A stretch of DNA of 64,000 nt from Isoptericola croceus (GTDB taxonomy: Bacteria > Actinomycetota > Actinomycetes > Actinomycetales > Cellulomonadaceae). The stretch lies in NCBI RefSeq assembly GCF_029382255.1, contig NZ_JARLLG010000007.1:151680-215679 (forward strand), in the 5' to 3' direction. A program made the position numbers and the translations under genes. This document shows positions 1-8,508 of the stretch, piece by piece; within the stretch, counting starts at the first letter, position 1, and each line of letters starts with the position of its first letter. The notes beneath the pieces are model-generated. The model worked only from the letters and a program-made list of their open reading frames with translations. It had not been told where the DNA came from and searched no databases.

Positions 1-1
1 G

Positions 2-484
2 GCGCTCAAGGGCGTGGACCTGAACGTCCGGGGGCCGGCGTCGTCGCGCCCGGTGCGGCGGGCCGCCTGGGCCTGCGGAGTCGTCGGGCTGCTCGTCGCG
101 ATCGCCGGCGCCCTCGCGCTCACCGGGGTGCTGGACGTGCCCGCACCCTGGGACCGGGTGCTGGTGGGCGCCGGTGGGCTGCTCCTCCTCGCGGCTGTGG
201 TGCTGACGGTGGTGCGGCTGGTGATGCGACGGCGGCTCGCCCGCCGCCGGGCGGCGGAGGTGGCCCGGGACGGTCGTGAGGCGGTCCGGGACGTGCTGGT
301 CCAGCACCTCGGCGAGCCCACGCAGCGAGTGCTGATCGATCATCGGCGCGTGCGCGAGCTCGCCAGGTCGGCGCGCGACCTGCCGTCGTCCCGGCCGCTC
401 ACCGGGGCACTGAGGCTACCCACAGCCAGGGTGTCGTCCACAGAAGCGCCCGAGGGAGACGACAAGACGGCTGCGTCCGCCTGA
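2..484 (+). CDS. Two-TM membrane protein of unknown function, probably 5'-truncated
   Basis: The reading frame is open from the first bases of the window, so the true start may lie upstream. The first in-window start codon is GTG at 14, which gives 156 residues. From that start there are two hydrophobic segments (about residues 19-41 and 50-70), followed by an Arg-rich juxtamembrane stretch and a cytoplasmic-looking tail with no recognisable domain. The stop lies about 50 bases before the SSB-like gene, on the same strand. I do not recognise the family; nothing in the sequence suggests an enzyme. Confidence 0.6.
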   Translation, partial: ALKGVDLNVRGPASSRPVRRAAWACGVVGLLVAIAGALALTGVLDVPAPWDRVLVGAGGLLLLAAVVLTVVRLVMRRRLARRRAAEVARDGREAVRDVLVQHLGEPTQRVLIDHRRVRELARSARDLPSSRPLTGALRLPTARVSSTEAPEGDDKTAASA

Positions 485-534
485 GCCTGGTGGAACGGCC
501 GGCACGGTGCCGGTCCGAGAACCCAGGAGGACGC

Positions 535-1119
535 ATGAGCGAAGCCACCGTGACCGTGACCGGCTACGTCGGGACGACCCCGGCGCTGCACCTGTCCCAG
601 AACGATGTCGCCTGGACCAGCTTCCGCGTGGGGAGCACGCGTCGGGTACGCGACGCGGTGACGGGGGAGTGGCGCGACGGCAGGACCACCTGGTTCACGG
701 TGAAGGCGTTCCGCGGCGCCGCGCGCACCGTCTGCGACTCGCTCGTGCAGGGCCACCCGGTCGTGGTGACCGGGCGGCTCTCGGCCGAGGAGTGGACGGA
801 CCGCGACGGCCGTGACCGGTTCAACCTGGTCGTGGAGGCGGATGCCATCGGCCCGGACGCGACCCGAGGACTGACGCGGTTCACCAAGGTGGTCCACGAG
901 CCCGCGCCCGGCCGTCAGGACCAGGGCGGCGAGGCGGGCACGGAGTGGGACGTGCAGGCCGCGCCGGAGGACGCACGGTCGCTGACCGGGCCCGCCGACG
1001 TCGCGGACACCTCGTCGCCGGGCCCGGCCGACGTCCTGGTGGCCGACGGTCTGGACGAGGGCGACACCGACGTCGTCGACCACCTCACGGACACCGGGGC
1101 GGCGCCGGTCGGCGGCTGA
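535..1119 (+). CDS. Single-stranded DNA-binding protein (SSB-like, OB fold)
   Basis: The 194-residue protein has an N-terminal OB-fold of the SSB family. Seen are the opening strand TVTGYVGTTPAL, the central TTWFTVKAFRGAA and the VVVTGRLSAEEWTDRDG loop typical of actinobacterial SSB paralogues. The rest is an acidic, low-complexity tail without the canonical DDDIPF-type tip, so it is more likely a secondary SSB than the replicative one. The ATG at 535 is chosen over an upstream GTG because AGGAGG lies just upstream (526-530). SSBs bind and protect single-stranded DNA in replication, repair or uptake; which of these applies cannot be read here. Confidence 0.85.
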   Translation: MSEATVTVTGYVGTTPALHLSQNDVAWTSFRVGSTRRVRDAVTGEWRDGRTTWFTVKAFRGAARTVCDSLVQGHPVVVTGRLSAEEWTDRDGRDRFNLVVEADAIGPDATRGLTRFTKVVHEPAPGRQDQGGEAGTEWDVQAAPEDARSLTGPADVADTSSPGPADVLVADGLDEGDTDVVDHLTDTGAAPVGG

Positions 1120-1142
1120 GCGGCCGCGTCGCGTAGGCTGGG

Positions 1143-1163
1143 GGACCGGCTGCACGCCGGTCC
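1143..1163 (+). terminator. Short stem-loop between the SSB-like gene and ettA
   Basis: GGACCGG and CCGGTCC form a 7-bp GC stem around a 7-base loop, 24 bases after the SSB-like stop. There is no U-tract, as is usual in high-GC actinobacteria. A TAGGCT hexamer just upstream (1133-1138) could instead be part of an ettA promoter. Confidence 0.3.
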
Positions 1164-1220
1164 TCCGCCGTGCCCGCCGGTAACCCTCAGACAGCGCGAT
1201 CGAACGGTGGAAACGAGCCA

Positions 1221-2903
<1,683 letters not shown>

Positions 2904-2913
2904 CCTCCCTTGC

Positions 2914-2985
2914 GTTGTGGGCGCGATTCTTGGCCCGTTTTGCCCGCTTGAGACGGGTACAGCGACCAAGAATCGCGCCCGCAAC
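2914..2985. repeat. Hairpin repeat copy R1 (terminator-like)
   Basis: A 20-bp arm at 2914-2933 (core TTGTGGGCGCGATTCTTGG) is repeated inverted at 2966-2985 with one mismatch. The inner loop is about 32 bases. It begins 11 bases after the ettA stop. The arm is shared with copy R2 at 8421-8495, and its outer TTGTGGGCG is shared with R3 and R4. It could serve as a terminator for ettA or be a REP/MITE-like element. Confidence 0.8.
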
Positions 2986-3046
2986 ACTCGGTCGGCGATG
3001 AATTCTTCTTGAGGCGCCGCTGGCGCATTCGGCAGGATCGGCAGGC

Positions 3047-4012
3047 ATGACGACCCCGACGCAGGCCCGCACCCGACCCGTCTGGCCGGAGCTCCCCGCG
3101 CACGTCCGTGCGGCGCTCGAGGGTCGCCTCGGCGGGGCCGTGACGGCGTGGACCAGTCACGACGGCGGCTACTCGCCCGGCCTGGCCTCCACGCTGTGGA
3201 CGCCCCACGGGCCCGTCTTCGTCAAGGCTGTCGCCGTCGAGCACGAGCTCGCGGCGACCCTCTACCGCCAGGAGGCCCACCGTGCGGCGCTGCTGCCCGA
3301 CGGCGTGCCGACGCCACGGCTGCGCTGGCTCCACGAGGTGCCGGCGAGCGACGCGGACGACGCCTGGGTCGCGGTGGCGTTCGACGCGGTCCCCGGGCGG
3401 TCGCCCCGCTCGCCGTGGGTGCCCGACGAGCTGGACGCCGTCATGACCCTCGCTGGACGGGTCACCGAGCACGAGATCGCGCCGGGTGTGCTCCCGGAGA
3501 TGGCGGACGAGCTGCCTCAGGGCCTGGCTCGGCGGCTCGCGGACGAACGGCCCGACGGGCTGGCTACCTATGATCCGTGGCTCACCGAGAACCTCGACCG
3601 GCTCGCCGAGATCGAGACGGATGCCGGTGCGGCCGTGGCCGGGTCGAGCCTGGCGCACGGCGACCTGCGGGGCGACAACGTCGTCCTCACGGGGGCCGGC
3701 GGGACGCTCCGGGCAGTCGCCGTCGACTGGCCCTACGCCGTCCGCGGTGCGGCGTTCTGCGACGTCGTCGGGATGCTGCCGTCGATCCGGCTCGAAGGCG
3801 GACCGGCGCCGTGGGAGGCGCTGGGCAGGCACCCGCTGCCGGTCGGTACCGACGAGGACGCGGTGCGCGCCTACCTCGTGGCGCTCACCGGCTACTTCGT
3901 CCACGCCTCGCTGCAGCCTCCCCCACGGGGTATCCCGCACGTCCGGGCGTTCCAGCGTGCACAGGCCGCGGTCTGCATCGACTGGCTGCGCCGCCCTCGG
4001 CTGTCCGTCTGA
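3047..4012 (+). CDS. Aminoglycoside phosphotransferase-fold kinase (APH family)
   Basis: A 321-residue APH/choline-kinase-fold protein. The Brenner motif LAHGDLRGDNVV carries the catalytic Asp and Asn, and VAVDWPYAVRGAAFCD carries the metal-binding Asp. An N-terminal lobe strand with FVKAVAVEHE supplies the ATP-binding Lys. Such enzymes phosphorylate small molecules (sugars, amino alcohols, antibiotics); the substrate cannot be deduced and there is no reason to call it a resistance gene. ATG at 3047. It stands alone between a hairpin repeat and the GTPase pair. Confidence 0.85.
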   Translation: MTTPTQARTRPVWPELPAHVRAALEGRLGGAVTAWTSHDGGYSPGLASTLWTPHGPVFVKAVAVEHELAATLYRQEAHRAALLPDGVPTPRLRWLHEVPASDADDAWVAVAFDAVPGRSPRSPWVPDELDAVMTLAGRVTEHEIAPGVLPEMADELPQGLARRLADERPDGLATYDPWLTENLDRLAEIETDAGAAVAGSSLAHGDLRGDNVVLTGAGGTLRAVAVDWPYAVRGAAFCDVVGMLPSIRLEGGPAPWEALGRHPLPVGTDEDAVRAYLVALTGYFVHASLQPPPRGIPHVRAFQRAQAAVCIDWLRRPRLSV

Positions 4013-4078
4013 CCAGGCCGTCAGACCGGCAGCAGGCGACACGTCGGTCCGCCAGATCCATGCACCGAACGTCCGATG

Positions 4079-4095
4079 TGTGCACACTGTGCACA
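4079..4095. promoter_or_regulatory. 17-bp perfect palindrome overlapping the GTPase start codon
   Basis: TGTGCACAcTGTGCACA consists of two copies of the self-complementary octamer TGTGCACA around a single C. It ends on the A of the ATG at 4095, where a ribosome binding site would be expected; no Shine-Dalgarno sequence is visible. A bound protein here would block transcription or initiation of the GTPase operon. The role is inferred from symmetry and position only. Confidence 0.5.
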
Positions 4096-6140
4096 TGACC
4101 GCGACCGGCCGGCCCGACGAGCCCGACGAGCCCGCTGACGGCGTCGTCTCGGCGAGCTCCGCGCTGACGCCTGACGCCGGATCGGCCGCGCTCCTCGACG
4201 CCCTGGACGCGCTGCGCGCCCGGCTGGGCGCTCTCCGGCTGCCGTTGGAGACACCGGGTGTCCACCACGCCCGCACCGATCTGACCCGCGCGATCGACCA
4301 GCTCGACGACTACCTGCTGCCCCGGCTGCGCGCCGAGCGCGCTCCGCTGCTCGTCGTCGTCGGGGGGTCCACGGGTGCCGGCAAGTCCACCCTGGTCAAC
4401 TCGTTGCTCGGCGAGCAGGTGACGTCGCCGGGCGTGCTGCGCCCCACCACCCGCGCACCGGTCCTCGTCCACCATCCGCTCGACGCCCGGTGGTTCACCG
4501 GGGACCGCGTGCTGCCGGGACTGGCGCGGACGATCGCCCACGGCGCGGCACCGGAGACGGTCCACCAGGACGAGCGTGCGACGGCAGGCACCCGTGCCCT
4601 GCGACTCGTGGCCAGCGGCAACCTGCCGCAGGGCCTGGCGCTGCTCGACGCCCCGGACGTCGACTCCGTGGAGGAGGCCAACCGCGAGCTCGCCACCCAG
4701 CTCCTCGGCGCCGCCGACCTGTGGCTCTTCGTCACCACGGCCGCGCGATACGCGGACGCCGTGCCGTGGGAGCTGCTCACGACGGCGGCCGGCCGCCGGG
4801 CGCAGGTCGCCCTCGTCCTCGACCGGGTCGACACCGGTGCCGAGGAGGTCGCCGCCGACCTGCGCCGGCTCATGGCCGAGCACGGGTTGGGCGAGGCTGC
4901 CCTGTTCGTGATCCCGGAGGCAGGCCGGGGAGACGATGCCCTCACCGACGGGCTGCTCCCAGAACCCGCTGTCGGCGAGCTCGCCACCTGGCTCACCGGT
5001 CTCGGTGGCGACCCGGACTCCAGGGCGCGGGTCATCGCCGCGACGCGCGACGGCGTGGTCGACGACCTCGTGCGCCGCGCGAACGAGCTGGCCGGGACGG
5101 CGGACACCCAGCATGCCGCCGATGCCCGCCTGCGTGACGTCGTCGATCGCCACCACGCCGACGCCCTGCGGCAGGTGGAGGCTGCGACGTCGGACGGCGC
5201 CCTGCTGCGCGGCGAGGTGCTCGCCCGCTGGCAGGACTTCATCGGCACGGGTGAGTTCTTCCGCGCGCTGGAGGCCCGGGCCGGGAAGGTGCGCGACGCC
5301 GTCGGACGCGTGCTGCGCGGCCGCCCCAAGGAAGCGCCGCAGGTGGAGCAGGCGATCGCGCACGGCCTGGAGTCGGTGGTCCTCGACGCGGCCGAGCAGG
5401 CCGCCGAGCGTACCTACGCCGCCTGGCGCGACGACGCGGCGGGGGCAGCGCTCCTCGACGGTCTCGAGCTGAGCCGGACCGCACCCGGCCTGCGACCCGA
5501 GGTCGCCGGCGCGATCCGCGCCTGGCAGGGCGACGTGCTCGAGCTGGTCCGCGAACAGGGCGAGAGCCGGCGGGGAACGGCTCGCGCGCTGTCGTTCGGG
5601 GTCAACGCGCTCGGGGTGAGTCTCATGATCGTGGTCTTCGCCTCGACCGCGGGGCTGACCGGGCTCGAGATCGGCATCGCCGGCGGCACCGCGGTCGTCG
5701 CACAGAAGCTGCTGGAGGCGGTGTTCGGTGACGACGCCGTGCGCCGCCTCGCCGCTCAGGCGAAGGAGCGCCTCACGGCGCGCGTCGACGCGGTGCTGCG
5801 CGGCCAGTCGGCCCGGTACACCGCACAGCTCGACGCGGTCGGCACCGACGACGTCCGCGGGGACCGGTTGCGGGCCGCGGCACGTGACGTGGCCGAGGCC
5901 GCCCGGCAGGAGCGTGCGACGCGCTCCCGGGCGGACGACGGCCTGACCCGGCCGTGGAGCGGCGGGATGCTCCGCGGCGCCGGTACCTTCCGACCTCCGA
6001 CCAGCCCTGACGGCATCCCGGGCGTGCCCGGTTCGCTCGCGGGCCGGGAGCAGGCGGCGCCGGACCAGGAAGACGCGGGAGCCACGGCCGAGCCCAAGGT
6101 GCGCTTCTGGCAGCGCTGGCGACGGAAGGACCAGGGATGA
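4095..6140 (+). CDS. Membrane-associated GTPase, dynamin-like (first of a pair)
   Basis: A 681-residue protein. After an acidic N-terminus, a G domain starts with P-loop GGSTGAGKST (about residues 90-99), then a conserved PTTRAPV switch-I-like segment, G3-like LLDAPDVDS and G4-like LVLDRVDTG. A long helical middle follows, with a hydrophobic stretch (VNALGVSLMIVVFASTAG) that could insert in membrane. The tail is charged and ends WQRWRRKDQG. The layout (GTPase, helical stalk, membrane hairpin) resembles bacterial dynamin-like proteins and YfjP-type GTPases, which often occur as adjacent pairs in actinobacteria. Its stop overlaps the start of the next GTPase by four bases (ATGA), so the two are co-translated. 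Confidence 0.8.
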   Translation: MTATGRPDEPDEPADGVVSASSALTPDAGSAALLDALDALRARLGALRLPLETPGVHHARTDLTRAIDQLDDYLLPRLRAERAPLLVVVGGSTGAGKSTLVNSLLGEQVTSPGVLRPTTRAPVLVHHPLDARWFTGDRVLPGLARTIAHGAAPETVHQDERATAGTRALRLVASGNLPQGLALLDAPDVDSVEEANRELATQLLGAADLWLFVTTAARYADAVPWELLTTAAGRRAQVALVLDRVDTGAEEVAADLRRLMAEHGLGEAALFVIPEAGRGDDALTDGLLPEPAVGELATWLTGLGGDPDSRARVIAATRDGVVDDLVRRANELAGTADTQHAADARLRDVVDRHHADALRQVEAATSDGALLRGEVLARWQDFIGTGEFFRALEARAGKVRDAVGRVLRGRPKEAPQVEQAIAHGLESVVLDAAEQAAERTYAAWRDDAAGAALLDGLELSRTAPGLRPEVAGAIRAWQGDVLELVREQGESRRGTARALSFGVNALGVSLMIVVFASTAGLTGLEIGIAGGTAVVAQKLLEAVFGDDAVRRLAAQAKERLTARVDAVLRGQSARYTAQLDAVGTDDVRGDRLRAAARDVAEAARQERATRSRADDGLTRPWSGGMLRGAGTFRPPTSPDGIPGVPGSLAGREQAAPDQEDAGATAEPKVRFWQRWRRKDQG

Positions 6141-7822
6141 GGCCGGACCTCGCCACGCGCACCACCGCGCTGGAGCAGGCGGTGGCGGCCGGCGCCGGCC
6201 GGTTGGACCGCGATCTGGCGGACGAGGCGCGACGCGTCGTCGAACGTGCCCGCGAGCGGGGCGGGCTGAGCGCCGAGCACACCGTCGCGGCGCTGGCGGG
6301 CGCCACCGGCTCGGGCAAGTCGAGCGTGCTGAACGCTGTGGCAGGTGCCGATCTCGCCGAGCCCGGCGTGCGCCGTCCGACGACGTCGCACGCGCTGGCC
6401 GCCGTCTGGGGCGACGGCGCGGACGACCTCCTGGACTGGCTCGACGTCACGCGACGGCACGAGATGGAGCCGGACGCCGACGCTCCACCACCGGGGCGCT
6501 CGGCGGGCCTGCTGCGGCGTGCCCGGCCGCCGGCCGGTATCTCGACCGGCCTGGTTCTCCTCGACCTGCCCGACCACGACTCGGTGGTGGTCGAGCACCG
6601 TGTCCGCGCCGAGCGGCTGGTCGAGCGAGCCGATCTGCTGGTCTGGGTGGTGGACCCGCAGAAGTACGCCGACGCCGCGTTGCACGAGCGGTACCTGCGC
6701 CCGCTGGCCGGCCGCTCCGAGGTCGTGGTCGTGGCCCTCAACCAGGTCGACCGGCTGGCGCCCGGCGAGGCCGACGCGATCCTCGCGGACCTGCGCCGGC
6801 TCGTGGCCGAGGACGGTCTCTCGGGCGCTCGCGTGCTGGGGGTCTCGGCACGGACCGGCGAGGGGATCGACCGGTTGCGAGGGCTCCTCGCGGACGCTGC
6901 CCGACGGCGGGAGGCGGCGACCGCTCGCCTGGCCGCGGACACACGGGCGGTCGCCCGACGCGTGGTGGACGAGTGTGGCCAGGTGCCGCCGGTGCGAGCC
7001 GCCGACAGGGCGCAGGGCGCGCTGGTGGACGCGCTGGAGGACGCGGCGGGTGCCACCACGGTGGTGGACGCCGTGCGCCGCTCGGCGAAGCGGGACGCGC
7101 GGCTCGCGACCGGGTGGCCGGTGACTCGCTGGTTCGCGCGCGCCCGCAAGGACCCGCTGCGTCGGCTCGGCCTGCGGGGCGACGAGGTGCGCGTGCCGGT
7201 CGACCGGCCCGATCTCGCCCGCACGTCGTTGCCGCAGACCCGTCCGAGCGTGCGTGCCGCCGCCGCGACGGCGGTGCGCACCTATGTCGACCAGGTCACC
7301 GCGGGTGCGTCCGACGCGTGGGTGCTGGCGGCGCGCGAGCTCGGCACCGCGGCGGTCGACCGGCTGCCCGACACGCTGGACCAGGCCGTCGCCTCGACCC
7401 GGCTGGAGGCCGAGCGGCACCCGTTGTGGTGGCGCACCGTCGGTGCCCTGCAGTGGCTGCTGCTCGCGGCGGCGGTGGTGGGTCTGCTGTGGCTCGGGGT
7501 CGCGGCGGCACTGCGCTACTTCCAGCTGCCGGAGCTGCTGATGCCGGTGCTGACGGTCGACTTCGCCCGGTGGGACGGTGGCGCCTTCGACGTGCCGTGG
7601 GCGACGGTGCTCGCCCTCGGGGGAGTGCTCGGGGGGTTGCTCGTGGCCCTGCTCTCGCGCCCGGTGGCAGCGCTCGGTGCACGCCGTCGGGCGGGGCGCG
7701 TGCGGCGACGTCTGCGCGCGTCGGTGGAGGCCGTGGCGCTCGACGAGGTCCGAGCGCCCGTCGCGGCGGAGATGTCCGCGCTGGCGTCCTGCCGCGAGCA
7801 TGCGACGACCGCGGCGGCCTGA
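6137..7822 (+). CDS. Membrane-anchored GTPase (second of a pair)
   Basis: A 561-residue protein with an Era/YfjP-like G domain near the N-terminus: P-loop GATGSGKSS (residues about 55-63), PTTSHAL in switch I, G3 DLPDHDS, G4 NQVD and an SARTGEG G5-like loop. A helical region follows. Two hydrophobic helices lie near the C-terminus (about 437-460 and 485-510), with an Arg-rich cytoplasmic end. The ATG overlaps the previous gene's stop. The two partners differ in size and sequence but share architecture, which suggests a hetero-oligomeric membrane-remodelling or stress GTPase. Function is inferred from architecture only. Confidence 0.8.
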   Translation: MRPDLATRTTALEQAVAAGAGRLDRDLADEARRVVERARERGGLSAEHTVAALAGATGSGKSSVLNAVAGADLAEPGVRRPTTSHALAAVWGDGADDLLDWLDVTRRHEMEPDADAPPPGRSAGLLRRARPPAGISTGLVLLDLPDHDSVVVEHRVRAERLVERADLLVWVVDPQKYADAALHERYLRPLAGRSEVVVVALNQVDRLAPGEADAILADLRRLVAEDGLSGARVLGVSARTGEGIDRLRGLLADAARRREAATARLAADTRAVARRVVDECGQVPPVRAADRAQGALVDALEDAAGATTVVDAVRRSAKRDARLATGWPVTRWFARARKDPLRRLGLRGDEVRVPVDRPDLARTSLPQTRPSVRAAAATAVRTYVDQVTAGASDAWVLAARELGTAAVDRLPDTLDQAVASTRLEAERHPLWWRTVGALQWLLLAAAVVGLLWLGVAAALRYFQLPELLMPVLTVDFARWDGGAFDVPWATVLALGGVLGGLLVALLSRPVAALGARRRAGRVRRRLRASVEAVALDEVRAPVAAEMSALASCREHATTAAA

Positions 7823-7899
7823 TCCAGCGGGCTGACTGATCCCGGGGTGAGACGCCGGTCGGTGGGGTGCGGTGGTGCCGGCGTGCGACGATGCCGAGC

Positions 7900-8397
7900 A
7901 TGACTCGTCTGCACGTCCCGGTCTCGCTGCGCTGGTCGGATCTCGACGCCTACCAGCACGTCAACAACGTCGCGATGTTCCGGCTGCTGGAGGACGCCCG
8001 CATCACGGCGTTCTGGCGCCACCCGGAGGCGGAGGACCCGTGGCCGACGGCGATCCTCGACACCGGTCCGCACGCCACGTCGCACACGCTGGTGGCCGGC
8101 CAGCAGATCGAGTACCTGCGCCCGCTGGAGTTCTCCCGGGACCCGGTGCGGGTCGAGATGTGGATCGGCGCGATCGGGGGAGCGTCCCTCGAGGTCTGCT
8201 ATGAGGTGTACGACGGCGCACCGGGCGGCTTCCCGCGGACGGGGCCGGCCTCGGGGCTGGACCCCTACACCCGGGCGGTGACGACGATCGTCGTCCTCGA
8301 CGCCGCGACGGGCCGCCCGCGACGGCTGACCGCCGAGGAGCGGGCCGTGTTCGCGGAGTTCGCCGACGAGCCGATCGCCTTCCGCCGCCGCCGCTGA
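7900..8397 (+). CDS. Hotdog-fold acyl-CoA thioesterase (4HBT family)
   Basis: A 165-residue single-hotdog protein. The 4HBT signature is clear at the N-terminus: LRWSDLDAYQHVNNVAMFRLLEDAR, with the Asp after RWSD and HVNN in the active-site loop. The later strand QQIEYLRPLEFSRDPVRVEMWI is also typical. The family hydrolyses acyl-CoA thioesters, including aromatic and 4-hydroxybenzoyl types. ATG at 7900 is used because it gives the usual short N-terminus; ATG at 7891 is possible. The gene converges on the GH74 gene, with repeat R2 in the gap. Confidence 0.88.
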   Translation: MTRLHVPVSLRWSDLDAYQHVNNVAMFRLLEDARITAFWRHPEAEDPWPTAILDTGPHATSHTLVAGQQIEYLRPLEFSRDPVRVEMWIGAIGGASLEVCYEVYDGAPGGFPRTGPASGLDPYTRAVTTIVVLDAATGRPRRLTAEERAVFAEFADEPIAFRRRR

Positions 8398-8420
8398 GTC
8401 CCCACCGAGCTCCTGCCGAG

Positions 8421-8495
8421 CGTTGTGGGCGCGATTCCTGGGCCGCAAGGTCCGGCAAAACCGGACGAATCGGGCCAGGAATCGCGCCCACAACG
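8421..8495. repeat. Hairpin repeat copy R2 between convergent genes
   Basis: Perfect 21-bp inverted arms at 8421-8441 and 8475-8495 (core TTGTGGGCGCGATTCCTGG), with an inner stem GTCCGG-caaaa-CCGGAC. It lies between the thioesterase stop and the GH74 stop, so it can act as a bidirectional terminator. The arm sequence matches R1 with one change. Confidence 0.85.
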
Positions 8496-8508
8496 TGTGG
8501 GGGGTGGG

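Noticed and set aside
3047-4012. Calling the APH-fold kinase an aminoglycoside resistance gene
   Set aside because: The fold motifs are generic; nothing in the sequence or context supports an antibiotic as substrate.
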